Shown here in pieces: positions 16,124 to 25,634 of a stretch of DNA of 47,841 nt. The stretch comes from Planctomycetota bacterium (GTDB lineage: Bacteria; Planctomycetota; UBA8742; JACQVU01; JANLHZ01), in NCBI GenBank assembly GCA_024653775.1, contig JANLHZ010000301.1, forward strand, positions 1-47,841, given 5' to 3'. Under the pieces are notes generated by a model. That model searched no databases. It was not told the origin of the DNA and worked only from the letters and a program-made list of their open reading frames with translations. Within the stretch, counting starts at the first letter, position 1. Every line of letters begins with the position of its first letter. A program made the position numbers and the translations under genes.

Positions 16124-16585
16124 CTATTCAAAAAACTCGAACAAATATTCTCTGTTAAACTCAACTCCGAATTTTTCAAGCATCTCGAGATACTCTTCTT
16201 TGAATGTCTTTTTTCGATGATGTTCTTCCTGGTTGAGCACATATTTCGACACGTTATCTATATGGCTGCGAGAATAAGAAAATGCGCCGTACCCGGATTG
16301 CCACGAGAACTTGCCGTAGAACCATCTTTTTTCGTTTATGAATCTGGATGTATTCGCTTTTACATCTCGAACGAGGTCCGAAATCGATTGCGCCGGGTTA
16401 AGACCAACGAATAAATACATGTGGTCGGTGGCGCATCCGACCGCGAGCATTTTGTGATCGTGGTTTTGGACGATGCCTGTGATGAACTTTTGAATCTCTT
16501 CGTGGTTTGTTTTTTGAAGAAGATGCTGACGTTCCGCGACTGCGAAGACGATGTGAATGTATAGCTGGGTGTATGTGTTCGCCAT
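16124..16585 (-). CDS. IS200/IS605-type single-domain transposase, RAYT-like
   Basis: A 153-residue Y1-type HUH transposase that would act on single-stranded DNA. The fold signature is clear: TQLYIHIVFAVAER strand at the start, DHMYLFVGLNP at 54-64, and NVSKYVLNQEEHH containing the likely catalytic Tyr115. The usual H-x-H metal motif is H55-M-Y57 here, so the second His is replaced by Tyr and activity may be lost. ATG 16585 gives the normal family length, although the frame is open to 16609. It is flanked on both sides by REP-like hairpin repeats in opposite orientation, the arrangement seen for REP-associated transposases, and no tnpB is present. Confidence 0.9.
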   Translation of the reverse strand: MANTYTQLYIHIVFAVAERQHLLQKTNHEEIQKFITGIVQNHDHKMLAVGCATDHMYLFVGLNPAQSISDLVRDVKANTSRFINEKRWFYGKFSWQSGYGAFSYSRSHIDNVSKYVLNQEEHHRKKTFKEEYLEMLEKFGVEFNREYLFEFFE

Positions 16586-16651
16586 GGCTTGAAACATAGG
16601 AAAAAACATACCGCCCCGATGTGGTTTGTGTGGAGGATTTATTTTGTTTTT

Positions 16652-16693
16652 CTACAAACATATCACCCCTCCGGGGTTCCTGCGGAGTTCGCG
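16652..16693 (+). repeat. REP-like unit, upstream side of the transposase
   Basis: CTACAAACAT, then a CCCC-TCC-GGGG hairpin, then TGCGGAGTTCGCG. This is the same architecture as the units at 16041-16115 read on the other strand (CTACAAACAT, CCGC-hairpin, CGCGGAGTTCGCG). The sequence of the hairpin differs but pairing is kept. Orientation is opposite to the downstream units, so the transposase sits between inverted REP-like copies. Confidence 0.65.
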
Positions 16694-16784
16694 CACAAAC
16701 TGCCCGCTAAGCGAAGTTCCTCGCGCTCCCCGCTTGACACAACAGGACGAGACAGTCAGAGTCGTTCCACCAGAGGAGATGCAA

Positions 16785-19244
16785 ATGACGATCAGATTTA
16801 CGTTACAAGCTTTCGCGGCGATCTTGTTCGCGACGCAAGGCGCGTTCGCGCAGGACGACGTTCGCACGAAGGTGCTCGATTCCCCGTTTTTCAGGGAGTT
16901 CCTTCCGGAGGCGACGCTTTCGAGTCTCTACAATTACGCCACCGGAACCGCGCAGCCGGATCGCGGAACCCTCGGCGGACTCGGCGTCGGAAACGGCGTA
17001 GTCTTCGGACTCCAGGGGTACAAACGACCGTTCCGGCTGCTCCACAACCTCTGCGGTCCCGGCTACGACAAGGAGGACGGTTTCTTTCCGGACGTCGTTC
17101 TCGGTCCGACGCAGCTTGCGGAAGAAGAAGGATTGTTTCGAATCAAAGGCACCGCCGTCAACGTGACATACGAAAAGACCGGAGCCGGGACGCTTCGCAC
17201 GATCACGTTCGCGCAGATAGACTCCGAGCACCTTTCGCGGGCGTACGTCCCGATAAATTACATCTATCAGCTTTTCGTGGTTGAAGGCGTTTCATCGGCT
17301 GAGGAAGCCGAAGCGCTTGCCGTCTTCGATATCGATCCGAGCGAGCCGCTGGAACCGGGAATGCGCGCAGAGGTAACCGGCAGGTCGCTGTCCGTCACGA
17401 GGTCGGCCTTCGAAGAGCGCGGCCTCCGCGGCGAAAGGTTTTATTGCGCGGCGGCGGTGTTCGAATTCGAATCCGAAAACTCTCCGATGGGAGTCCGCGG
17501 AAGATCCGGAGTCGAGTGGGCGATACTCTCGATGCAAGCAGTTGTCAGAAGCTGGCGCGAATTGCTATCGGGGCTGAGTGTAGTCGAGACCCCGGACGAA
17601 CGCTGGAACGACTTCTTCGACGCTACTAACGTGCTCATCAAGGTCCAGCAGAGCGCGCAGGGTGCGACATGTCCGATGCACCGCTACGGCGGGACGTGGA
17701 CCCGCGACATCACGGGGCCGGTGTACTATCTGACCCGCGCAGGAGATTACGAGTCCGCGCGCGCGATGATCGACTATTACTACAAAAACGCCCTCCAGCG
17801 AGGGGGTATCGCAAACGCGAATAATGCGTCGATCATTTTTCCGGAGGTAATGCCCGAAGTGGATTTCCTTTCCCGCGATACTTTCACCGGACGACTCTCA
17901 GCGGAGGGTCCGAGCTACATTCCGCTGCAGTACGAGCGCTACGTTCGTTTTTCCGGAGATCGTTCGATCCTGGAAGGCAGGGAGGGGTTTCTCGAGCACG
18001 CGCTGATGAAGCAGCAGATCGACGAGGACGGACTCCAGCCGTGGTCCGGGGACGAGACGTTTCGCGACATCCTGCGCGCGAATCTAAGTCTGGGCCTGAA
18101 TTACAAACTCGAGGACGAGACCCTGTCGTCGAACTCGTCGCTTCTCTACCTCGCGTCTTCGATCGCGCTGAACGATCTCGATCCGGAGCGCTGGCGTCTT
18201 GACGACCGCGGCTCCGACAAAACCGAGTTCCAACTCCGATTCGAAAAGGTTCTCGATGGAATGAGGTTCTACAGAAGCGAACTTCCGCTTGCGAGCTATG
18301 TTCGAAAGGACGATCGTTCTCGTGGCAAAGCATTCGAGGACGCTGGCCTGCAACTCGTGTGGCCGCTCGCTCGCGAGGACGCGCGGATTCCATTCGCGCG
18401 GGAAGAATACGCGAAACTCGTGGATGCGCTGTTTCACGAAGACGGAACCGTCCGCACTACGCCGCGGACGAGGCCGTTCATACCGATGCTCCGCGGCGAC
18501 CTCAGCGAAGGACTCGTCACCGGGATGAACCCCGGCTACGCGCTCTCGTCCCTTTGCAGCGTCGGCGATCCCCGCGCGAAGGAGGCGTTCGAGTCCATCC
18601 GCAAATTCGTATCCCCCACGGGGGAGCTGGGCGAAGCGCATCTCGCGTCGGGCGGAAGCGCGTTCCATCCGGTGTACGATTCCCGCGGTCAGACGGGCGA
18701 TCTCGCCGCCAGGTATCGTCCGTGGGAGGGTGGCATAGTCGCAGATGCGGCGCTTCAATATCTCTCCGGAATAAACCACGAGGAGGATTTTATCGTCTGG
18801 CGGCCCGCGCTTCCTAATATCTGGGAGGCGCTGAAGATCGCGCCGCTGAAGGTGTTCACCCGCGATGGCGAGGCGGAACTACAAGTCCTAGCGTACGTGA
18901 CGGAATCCACCGCGCAGTCGGACGCACGCAGCGCCGGCGAGCGCACCCAGTGGCTCGAACTGCGCTGTATGAAAGGCGTCGTTCCAGTGCTTCTCGAAGC
19001 GGACACGTCGTGGCCTTCGAAGTTCATCGTAAACGAAATCTGCGAAACCGGCTGCGTCACGAATCCGACCCTCGGCGTGCCAACAACTCTCATAACCCGC
19101 GGCGGCTCCGGCTTCCACTATCAGCTCCGCAAAAGCGAGCAGGTCATCGTGCTCGATGAAGGCGAAGCGATCCGGCTCTACCGTTCCGCGTCATCCGCGC
19201 CTTCAGGGAGTCGGGACGACGCTGACGACGGGGAGGATTTCTAG
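16785..19244 (+). CDS. Secreted (alpha/alpha)6-barrel glycosidase-like protein
   Basis: An 819-residue exported protein with a Sec signal peptide (MTIRFTLQ...GAFAQ, cut near residue 21). The first ~270 residues look beta-rich. The middle (about 280-650) resembles six-hairpin glycosidases: YGGTWTRDITGPVYYL near 302, PLQYERYVRFSGD and GLQPWSGDETF near 415 are typical helix-loop motifs with acidic residues suited to glycoside cleavage. The family number and substrate cannot be given from sequence alone. A C-terminal beta domain and a Ser/Asp-rich tail (SGSRDDADDGEDF) follow. The ATG at 16785 has AGAGGAG 6 nt upstream. The longer frame to 16626 would translate a REP-like repeat and lacks a signal peptide at its start, so it is rejected. 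Confidence 0.7.
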   Translation: MTIRFTLQAFAAILFATQGAFAQDDVRTKVLDSPFFREFLPEATLSSLYNYATGTAQPDRGTLGGLGVGNGVVFGLQGYKRPFRLLHNLCGPGYDKEDGFFPDVVLGPTQLAEEEGLFRIKGTAVNVTYEKTGAGTLRTITFAQIDSEHLSRAYVPINYIYQLFVVEGVSSAEEAEALAVFDIDPSEPLEPGMRAEVTGRSLSVTRSAFEERGLRGERFYCAAAVFEFESENSPMGVRGRSGVEWAILSMQAVVRSWRELLSGLSVVETPDERWNDFFDATNVLIKVQQSAQGATCPMHRYGGTWTRDITGPVYYLTRAGDYESARAMIDYYYKNALQRGGIANANNASIIFPEVMPEVDFLSRDTFTGRLSAEGPSYIPLQYERYVRFSGDRSILEGREGFLEHALMKQQIDEDGLQPWSGDETFRDILRANLSLGLNYKLEDETLSSNSSLLYLASSIALNDLDPERWRLDDRGSDKTEFQLRFEKVLDGMRFYRSELPLASYVRKDDRSRGKAFEDAGLQLVWPLAREDARIPFAREEYAKLVDALFHEDGTVRTTPRTRPFIPMLRGDLSEGLVTGMNPGYALSSLCSVGDPRAKEAFESIRKFVSPTGELGEAHLASGGSAFHPVYDSRGQTGDLAARYRPWEGGIVADAALQYLSGINHEEDFIVWRPALPNIWEALKIAPLKVFTRDGEAELQVLAYVTESTAQSDARSAGERTQWLELRCMKGVVPVLLEADTSWPSKFIVNEICETGCVTNPTLGVPTTLITRGGSGFHYQLRKSEQVIVLDEGEAIRLYRSASSAPSGSRDDADDGEDF

Positions 19245-19284
19245 CCGCGGAGGTCGCGTCAGGAATCGCTTGCGTGGCGCATAA

Positions 19285-19581
19285 CTATTCGTCTTCCGGA
19301 CTCTGGGACGCGCGTCGTCCGCCGGAAAAAATGTAGCCCACGGCCATCAACAGCCCCGCGAGTATTACGCCTATCGATGCTATCGCTAAAAGGAACTCGA
19401 CGTCCGAGTAGACCGCCTCGACAACTTTGGCGTCGTCACGGGGGTTCAGGACCGTCTTTCGCCCGAAAAGATCCATCCGGTTCGCTGCGTAGATCAGGCC
19501 GCCCGTTAGAGCCACGAGCATGAAAATGCAGCCCGCGCCTAGCGCGACGTTTCTGGTTCTTCCGTGGTCCGATTCAGCCAT
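19285..19581 (-). CDS. Small two-TM membrane protein
   Basis: A 98-residue protein with two hydrophobic segments (VALGAGCIFMLVALTGGLIYA and FLLAIASIGVILAGLLMAVGYIF) joined by a polar loop. It was not assigned to a family. ATG 19581 lies 2 nt after the stop of the upstream 844-residue gene. An alternative TTG at 19587 would overlap that stop. Either way translation is coupled, so the two proteins probably act together in the membrane. Confidence 0.7.
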   Translation of the reverse strand: MAESDHGRTRNVALGAGCIFMLVALTGGLIYAANRMDLFGRKTVLNPRDDAKVVEAVYSDVEFLLAIASIGVILAGLLMAVGYIFSGGRRASQSPEDE

Positions 19582-19583
19582 AT

Positions 19584-22118
19584 TCAAAAGTTGATCAGCA
19601 CGCGGTACACGTTGATCGTATCGACGTTCAACGGTCCGGAATCGAGAGTTTCGAGACTTTCCCTGTGCCTGGGCTGGATCGCGATCAGGACGAGATCCCG
19701 GTGCGGACTAAACATCCGGACGCGGGTTCTGTCGAGAAGGAGGTCGCTCGCACGGACGACTTCGAGCTTCGACGCCGAAAATTGCCTGCCGTAGCCGTAA
19801 TCGCGGTACGTGCCGAAGAAGTTCGAGTTCATCAGCCCGAACAGTTCCGGCCTCGTGTACCCGATGCAGAACGAAAGCAGGCCTCGTCCCTGGGACGCGG
19901 ACATCATACTCGACTCGACGTATCGTGGCGGGGTGTAGTCGTTCCAGTTCTGGGTCTGGCCGGTTCTGATTTCGGCAAGCGTAATCTCCTTTGTTCCGAG
20001 GGCTTCGACGCCGTCGAAACTGCGGTTGTAGCCGTTCCTGTGGACGAAAAACAGTTCCGGGAAATCGTACTCGGTATTGTTTTTGACGTTCACTACAGGT
20101 TGGCCGCGCTCGTCCTCGATCAGCTTCACTTCGATCGGAGGCGTTCTTATCTCGTGGCTCCTGATCTCGTAAGTCAGTGTCGTCGCGGCAAGGGACGGCA
20201 CGCTCACGCTTTCGTCTGTAATCCTGGTTTCGCCCCACCTCACCTCGGCCCGGACCATTCTTTCGTACTGTCCGTAGCTGCTTGTGAACCATGGCCAGTC
20301 GTCGCAGGTCGTGACGCTTTGCGTGCCTTCGGGCAGCTTGATTTCGATCTCTTCGGACCTTTCGCCGAACGCAGAGATGAACGACGTCTCGCGGATGTAG
20401 CTCGAGTCCGCGAGGGAATCGACGAAATTCAGCCGCGCAAGCTCGGGAGGGCTGGTCGCGAGTCCGGAGTACGAAATCAGAACGAACGCGGAGAACCCGA
20501 TCACCCATACCGGGAAAAGGAAGAACGCTATCTTTTTGAGTTTGAAAAGTCTTCGCACGATGTAATCGATCGGCCCCACCGCGAGAAGGTAAAGCACGAA
20601 CCAGATCGAGAACGTCACCAAAGGCGGTCCCTCCGCCTTGAACCTTTCGAGCGATCCCGAGATCGATGGCGCGTTCACGTTGTTCAGACTTCCCGTGTCG
20701 CGACCGTCCTCCCAGTCCATTCCCCAGTCGTCGTATGAGACGCCGGAAGGAACCTTTTTGCTCGCGTGCCGATAACCGTTCTTCACTTCGAAAAGCGCCT
20801 GCCAGAATGCGCTCCATTCGGACGAAAACGGGTTCTCCGTCTCGAACGGCGAGAACGCGACGAACGTCACCATCCCGAGTCCGACGGGGACGTCGTAGGT
20901 GAGCTTGAATCCGTCAACATGGAAATCCCCCGATGCCGGCATGAAGTAAAGGGAATGATCTACGTCCGCCATGACCTTGTTCCAGTCGAGCTGCTGCCCG
21001 CCGCGCCCCTCGGCTTCGAGGTCTTTCAGAATCTTCAGATAATCGATCCTCCGCCAGTCCGCGGGAGAGCGTGGGAACTGATCCGCGCTAGCAGCGTCCT
21101 CCCGCGATCGACCCGGATTTTGGTTTCGCAATGGCTCCATCCCCATATCGGAAGAACTGCTTTGACTCGCTGCTTCCGCGCTGAGTTCGAAGCGCTCCCG
21201 CATCGCGCTGAAAAGATCGGGAGCGATTTTCTGATCCACGAACTCGTACGCCATCACCGCGCCGAACGTGTTCCACGCCTTGGTGTCTATCTCGAACGCG
21301 TGGAAAAGGTAGTCGGAGAATTTTTCCGCCGGGATTACTGCCCGCGCGTTAGGATCGAGATTCCTGAAAATCGAGTTATCGATTCCGAGCGAAGAGAAGA
21401 AGTTCGTCTGTAGGCCTGAGATCTTTCCTCCGAGCGGAACGACGAGATGTCCGCCGAGAGAAATCCAGTTCGTCAAAGCCTTTCGACGGACGTCGCTGTC
21501 GAGGGAATCCGGGTCCGCGTCGGGCCAGACGATCATATCGAGCGCGCTCATCATAGAAGCGGTCTCGGTAATCGACGCCGGCGGCATGACGAGCGCCGGA
21601 AGCGGATTCTCCATCGTCATCCCCGGCAGATACCCGCTGATATGCGGCGAAATTACCGCGATCAGCCCGAGAGTCGACGCAGGTTTCAGTTTGTGCGCGT
21701 CGAGCGGGTCGCGGACGTCCGCGAAAACCAGAAGGTCCGAGAGAAGTTGCTCTTCGGTCTTCGGGTCGCGGATAATAACCTGTACGAGTTGCTCCCGCGC
21801 GTCTTCCATAAGATACACCGGGAACTGGACCGACTTCTCCTCTTTGCCGAGAATGGTGATCGGCCTTTGCTGGATTTCGTCCGGGAGTCCTTTTCTGGTG
21901 ATCCGAAGTTCGACGAGGAAGCTGTTCGCGCCAGAGTCGGTCTTTCCCGCGATCATGATCGTCACCGGCATCGTCTTGAACACCCGGATGTGCCCGAGTA
22001 TCCCCATTTCAGCGGAAACCTCGAACTTGTCGGACTTGTAGATCGACTTGATTTCCGCAAAGACCGAAGGCGCGATTATCAGAAAGATCGACGCAATGAA
22101 AATGAATGCTCTGCTCAT
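19584..22118 (-). CDS. Large exported membrane protein with GATase-like fold
   Basis: An 844-residue protein with a signal peptide (cut near AFA/EI at about 22), a beta-sandwich-like N-terminal region, and a Rossmann/glutamine-amidotransferase-like segment at about 145-240 (VSPHISGYLPG, DMIVWPDADPDSL, ALTNWISLGGHLVVP). Two TM helices lie at about 498-550 (FSIWFVLYLLAVGPIDYI, FLFPVWVIGFSAFVLI), followed by a C-terminal beta-rich domain. The pattern of a type-1 GATase-like domain plus a TM pair and extracytoplasmic strands recalls envelope proteins in operons with aerotolerance-type genes, but no such genes are here. The catalytic triad of true amidotransferases is not seen, so an enzymatic role is unlikely. 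It forms an operon with the small two-TM gene downstream. Confidence 0.75.
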   Translation of the reverse strand: MSRAFIFIASIFLIIAPSVFAEIKSIYKSDKFEVSAEMGILGHIRVFKTMPVTIMIAGKTDSGANSFLVELRITRKGLPDEIQQRPITILGKEEKSVQFPVYLMEDAREQLVQVIIRDPKTEEQLLSDLLVFADVRDPLDAHKLKPASTLGLIAVISPHISGYLPGMTMENPLPALVMPPASITETASMMSALDMIVWPDADPDSLDSDVRRKALTNWISLGGHLVVPLGGKISGLQTNFFSSLGIDNSIFRNLDPNARAVIPAEKFSDYLFHAFEIDTKAWNTFGAVMAYEFVDQKIAPDLFSAMRERFELSAEAASQSSSSDMGMEPLRNQNPGRSREDAASADQFPRSPADWRRIDYLKILKDLEAEGRGGQQLDWNKVMADVDHSLYFMPASGDFHVDGFKLTYDVPVGLGMVTFVAFSPFETENPFSSEWSAFWQALFEVKNGYRHASKKVPSGVSYDDWGMDWEDGRDTGSLNNVNAPSISGSLERFKAEGPPLVTFSIWFVLYLLAVGPIDYIVRRLFKLKKIAFFLFPVWVIGFSAFVLISYSGLATSPPELARLNFVDSLADSSYIRETSFISAFGERSEEIEIKLPEGTQSVTTCDDWPWFTSSYGQYERMVRAEVRWGETRITDESVSVPSLAATTLTYEIRSHEIRTPPIEVKLIEDERGQPVVNVKNNTEYDFPELFFVHRNGYNRSFDGVEALGTKEITLAEIRTGQTQNWNDYTPPRYVESSMMSASQGRGLLSFCIGYTRPELFGLMNSNFFGTYRDYGYGRQFSASKLEVVRASDLLLDRTRVRMFSPHRDLVLIAIQPRHRESLETLDSGPLNVDTINVYRVLINF

Positions 22119-22637
22119 AATTTCTCAAAAATTCTCGGAGTCCCGCGGAACCTTGATGATCTGGTAATACGCGGTAATTTTAAATCATTCAACGAATATG
22201 TCGCGTGGATTGTTTCAGATCTAAAGATTTTCCGTGTTGGTTAGGTAATTCACGTATTCTGCCATCCCCGCAGGATCAGTTCGCCATCTTGAATTTAATT
22301 CCTTTGCGCCTTCGCACCTTTGCATCTTTGCGCGAAATATTTTTCGAAACCGGAGATTATGGGATCGTTTCGCGCAAAGACGCCAAGGTACGAAGGCGCA
22401 AAGGAATTAAATTCAAGATGGCAAACTGATCCTGCGGAGATGGCAGAATACGTGAATTACCGAACCAACAACATTATAGCTAAAAAACCGGAGGATGTTG
22501 CGTCCTTTAGTTTTCGGAGTGTCGTTTAACGCTGACGAAGAGGATGAATTAAAAGAAACACTTGTCTGCGCGAGGGCATCGCGGATAATGTTTGGTGCTT
22601 GTAAAAGACGTCCATTCCTGCCGGAATTTCCAGATAG
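22119..22637. other. Divergent region before bamA holding a large inverted repeat
   Basis: No gene is seen in these 519 bp between divergent envelope genes. The centre is filled by the 236-bp inverted-repeat element at 22235-22470. The remaining 167 bp before bamA have no clear sigma70 promoter that I could place. Confidence 0.6.
22235..22470. repeat. 236-bp inverted repeat with 103-bp arms
   Basis: The left arm 22235-22337 and right arm 22368-22470 are the same length and match as reverse complements at 97 of 103 positions, with a 30-bp spacer. The arms include CTTTGCGCC/TTTGCGCGAAA words. It would form a very long hairpin in single-stranded DNA or RNA. It resembles a MITE or a head-to-head duplication of a dispersed repeat. 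No ORF is inside it. Confidence 0.9.
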
Positions 22638-25625
22638 ATGCGATGTTCGCCAACATTTTTCACGGTTGTCATTCTGACGATCGCAGCAGCCCTGATTTTC
22701 GCGCCGGGCGCTCGCTCCGAGGAGAACGAAAATCCGGACGAAAATGAGGAACCCGCGGGCAACGAGACGGATGAATCCGAGGCGCAGGAAGACCTCAGCC
22801 CGCTCCAGCGCGTTCTCGGCGTCGAGACGGTGACGAACATTATTCCGCTTTACGACGGGTTCATCAAAACGCCGATCGAAAGCGCGCTGTTCTATTCTAC
22901 CATCGAAACCCAGATCGGGGAGAAATTCAGCTTCGAGAAGACCACCCGCGACATCGAAAACCTGGACCGCCTCGGATTGTTTCTTCCGAGCACGGAGGAG
23001 GAAAAGTATTCGGTGGACGACGAAGAAGGCCTGACCCTTGTTTTCGCCAAGCTTCAGGAAATGGCGAGGCGCGGGATCGCGGAGGACAAATGGCTGAAAC
23101 TCGAAAGCTGGCGGGACATTCGTTTCGCGGCTGAACTTCGTGATCGCGCGGACGAGATCGAAAACGGCGTCGTCCTTGTCTACACGCTTTCGATCGCGCC
23201 CGCGGTGTCGGACGTGATTTTCGAAGGCAACCACGTCTTCGACGAGGTAGAGCTGGAAAACATGACCGGAAGGTCGCTTTCGAGATACCTGAACCGCGCG
23301 ACGTTCGAACACATAGCGATGGCGATAACCCGCGAGTACGTGAAGAAGGGTTACGCGTTCGCCTCCGTGACTAACCCGTGGACGAGGCCCGATGAACTAC
23401 TTCGCGAAATCGAGCCGGGTTTGCTCGAGGTCACGATCCGGATTTACGAGGGACCGAGAATCGAGTACGAGAACGTGACGTACAGCACGGACGGTCTCCC
23501 GCGCGATCCCCTCGACGCCGCGGACTGGATGGCGGGAGACGTACCGGAGGGCGTGCCCGAGCCGGACGGCGGATTCGAGCAGCGGTTCGAGGCGCACCGC
23601 ATCGTGCGGGAGTTCTTCGAGCAGCCGAGTCTTTCGAGAAAGATATTCCGCTGGCTTTATCGGAAGGTTACAGGCACGGTTCCGTACAAGACGGATATCG
23701 ACGACTTCGGGGCCGCGACGAACCTCGGGTTTCGCTGGTATTCGCGGGAAGAACTCGATATGTACTCGGTCAGCGAGGACATGGAAGTATGCAAGAACAT
23801 CCTCGTCAGGAACGGCTGGCTCGACGCGGAAGTCAAGGTCGTCGACGTCGAGTTTTCAGACGACGGCGAGACCGCGACCGTACACGTCCGGGCCTTTCCG
23901 GGTCAGCGGTATACGATCGACAGCATCGTCGTCAACGCGATAGGCACCGGATACGACATCGAGGTCGTTCGCGACATCCTCGGACTTGGTGAGGACGAGA
24001 CCATCTCGGACTTCATCAGCCTGAAGCCGGGGGATTTCGCGAGGCTCGGAGTGCTCGAAGGCGACGGCGGAATCGTTACCGGCGAAATCGGCGCGATCCA
24101 CGACGCCTTCCTTCAGGCGGGGTACTACTACTCGAAGGTCGAGCTTCATCACCGCCTGCCGGAGACCCGCGAGGACGACGAAACGAGGTTCGCGCCGAAG
24201 ACCGTAATAGAAATCGAGATCGAGCAGGGCGAGCCGACCACCGTTGGAAACATCACCATCGAGGGAAACACCAGGACGCAGGAGGACATTATCCGCCGGT
24301 GGGTTTCGGTTTATCCGGGCGAGAGCTTCAACTTCATCGAGTGGCAGCGCAACACCCAGAATCGCATCCGCTACAGCGAATACTTCCGGAAGGAGGAGAT
24401 CGAGTTCACGCCCAGCCCGCGGGAGGACGACCGCAAGGTGGTCGATCTCCGGATAGGCGTAGTCGAGGGCGATACGGGGAAGATTCTCGCCGGAGGGACG
24501 TTCAGCAGCGTCGACAGCTTCGCCGCGAATCTGAGCGTCGAATTCCGAAACTTCGACATATTCGACTTCCCGCGGACCGACAGCGTCCCCCACTTCTTCT
24601 CCGACCTCTTTTCGAACAACGCGTTCCGCGGCGGCGGGCAGATCCTTCGCTTCAAACTCCAGCCCGGACTCAGGACGAGTCTGTACTCGATTTCGTTCTC
24701 AGACCCGTACTTCCTCGAAAGGGATCTGACCTTCGATATGTCGGTGTACAAACGCTTCGACAAAACTTCCCCGATCGCGGACGAAGAGTCGCTCGGATTC
24801 AGCGTCGGACTAGGCAAGTACTGGACGTTCGGCCTGCTCGAGGATTTCTTCGTCAACGGAACGTACAGCTATCAGGTCATAGGCGTTAAGAACACTCCGG
24901 CGTTTGCGCCGCCGGTGATAAAGAGCCTCGAAGGCAATACGCGGGAGAGCGCGTTCACGTTCACCTACGGCCTCGATAAGCGCGACAACCCCTACTCCCC
25001 GATCGAAGGATTCCACGCAGAAATCGTGAACCGCGTCGCCGGAGGCTATCTCGGGTCGGACCTCGAATACTGGATGATCGAGCCGAAGATGAGCTACTAC
25101 TATCCGATCGTCAGTTTCACACCTACAAGGAACATCGTCGGAAGCATTCTGACTACGGCCGGATGGATGGACGCGTACAACACGAAGACGACTCTCGTTC
25201 AGGTCACGGATGAAAATGGAAACGTAACCACAGTGAAACGCGTCGAGAACGATGTCCCGTACTTCAAGAAGTTCTACGTGGGCGAATACGGCTCGCTCCG
25301 CGGTTTCGATTATCGCGGCATCGGACCTCGCGACGACGGCTACGCCACCGGCGGCAAGTTCAAAACCACCGCGAGCGCGGAAATCAATTTTCCGCTCGCG
25401 ACGAACCTGCTTCACGTTGTTACCTTCTACGATGTCGCATCACTGTCAGAGACTTCCGCCAAGTTCGAATGGGGGGACTACCGAAGCGCCTACGGCTTCG
25501 GATTCAGGTTCTACATCCCCGTGTTCGGGCCGTACCCGCTCGCGCTCGATTTCGCCCGCGCAATCCGGAAGAAGGATCAGGACGACCTTCAGCACATCCA
25601 CTTCAATCTCGGGTTCCTGTTCTGA
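22638..25625 (+). CDS. bamA: BamA/Omp85-family outer-membrane protein assembly factor
   Basis: BamA inserts beta-barrel proteins into the outer membrane. This 995-residue version has a signal peptide (cut near ARS at about 30), an acidic Glu/Asn-rich linker, then several POTRA-like beta-alpha domains (about 185-250, 400-480 and 523-595, the last with VGNITIEGNTRTQEDIIRRW). A 16-strand type barrel begins at about 610. The lid-loop motif appears as GSLRGFDYRGIGPRD, close to the family's VRGF/Y(R/K) signature. The protein ends in Phe as barrel proteins do. It is longer than the usual ~800 residues because of the N-terminal extension. The start ATG has no strong ribosome binding site. Neighbours are not skp or lpx genes. 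It could be a second Omp85 paralogue, but features fit BamA best. Confidence 0.88.
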   Translation: MRCSPTFFTVVILTIAAALIFAPGARSEENENPDENEEPAGNETDESEAQEDLSPLQRVLGVETVTNIIPLYDGFIKTPIESALFYSTIETQIGEKFSFEKTTRDIENLDRLGLFLPSTEEEKYSVDDEEGLTLVFAKLQEMARRGIAEDKWLKLESWRDIRFAAELRDRADEIENGVVLVYTLSIAPAVSDVIFEGNHVFDEVELENMTGRSLSRYLNRATFEHIAMAITREYVKKGYAFASVTNPWTRPDELLREIEPGLLEVTIRIYEGPRIEYENVTYSTDGLPRDPLDAADWMAGDVPEGVPEPDGGFEQRFEAHRIVREFFEQPSLSRKIFRWLYRKVTGTVPYKTDIDDFGAATNLGFRWYSREELDMYSVSEDMEVCKNILVRNGWLDAEVKVVDVEFSDDGETATVHVRAFPGQRYTIDSIVVNAIGTGYDIEVVRDILGLGEDETISDFISLKPGDFARLGVLEGDGGIVTGEIGAIHDAFLQAGYYYSKVELHHRLPETREDDETRFAPKTVIEIEIEQGEPTTVGNITIEGNTRTQEDIIRRWVSVYPGESFNFIEWQRNTQNRIRYSEYFRKEEIEFTPSPREDDRKVVDLRIGVVEGDTGKILAGGTFSSVDSFAANLSVEFRNFDIFDFPRTDSVPHFFSDLFSNNAFRGGGQILRFKLQPGLRTSLYSISFSDPYFLERDLTFDMSVYKRFDKTSPIADEESLGFSVGLGKYWTFGLLEDFFVNGTYSYQVIGVKNTPAFAPPVIKSLEGNTRESAFTFTYGLDKRDNPYSPIEGFHAEIVNRVAGGYLGSDLEYWMIEPKMSYYYPIVSFTPTRNIVGSILTTAGWMDAYNTKTTLVQVTDENGNVTTVKRVENDVPYFKKFYVGEYGSLRGFDYRGIGPRDDGYATGGKFKTTASAEINFPLATNLLHVVTFYDVASLSETSAKFEWGDYRSAYGFGFRFYIPVFGPYPLALDFARAIRKKDQDDLQHIHFNLGFLF

Positions 25626-25634
25626 TATCAGAAG

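Noticed and set aside
16626-16784. N-terminal extension of the glycosidase-like gene
   Set aside because: It covers a REP-like unit, while a well-placed AGAGGAG and a signal peptide support the start at 16785.
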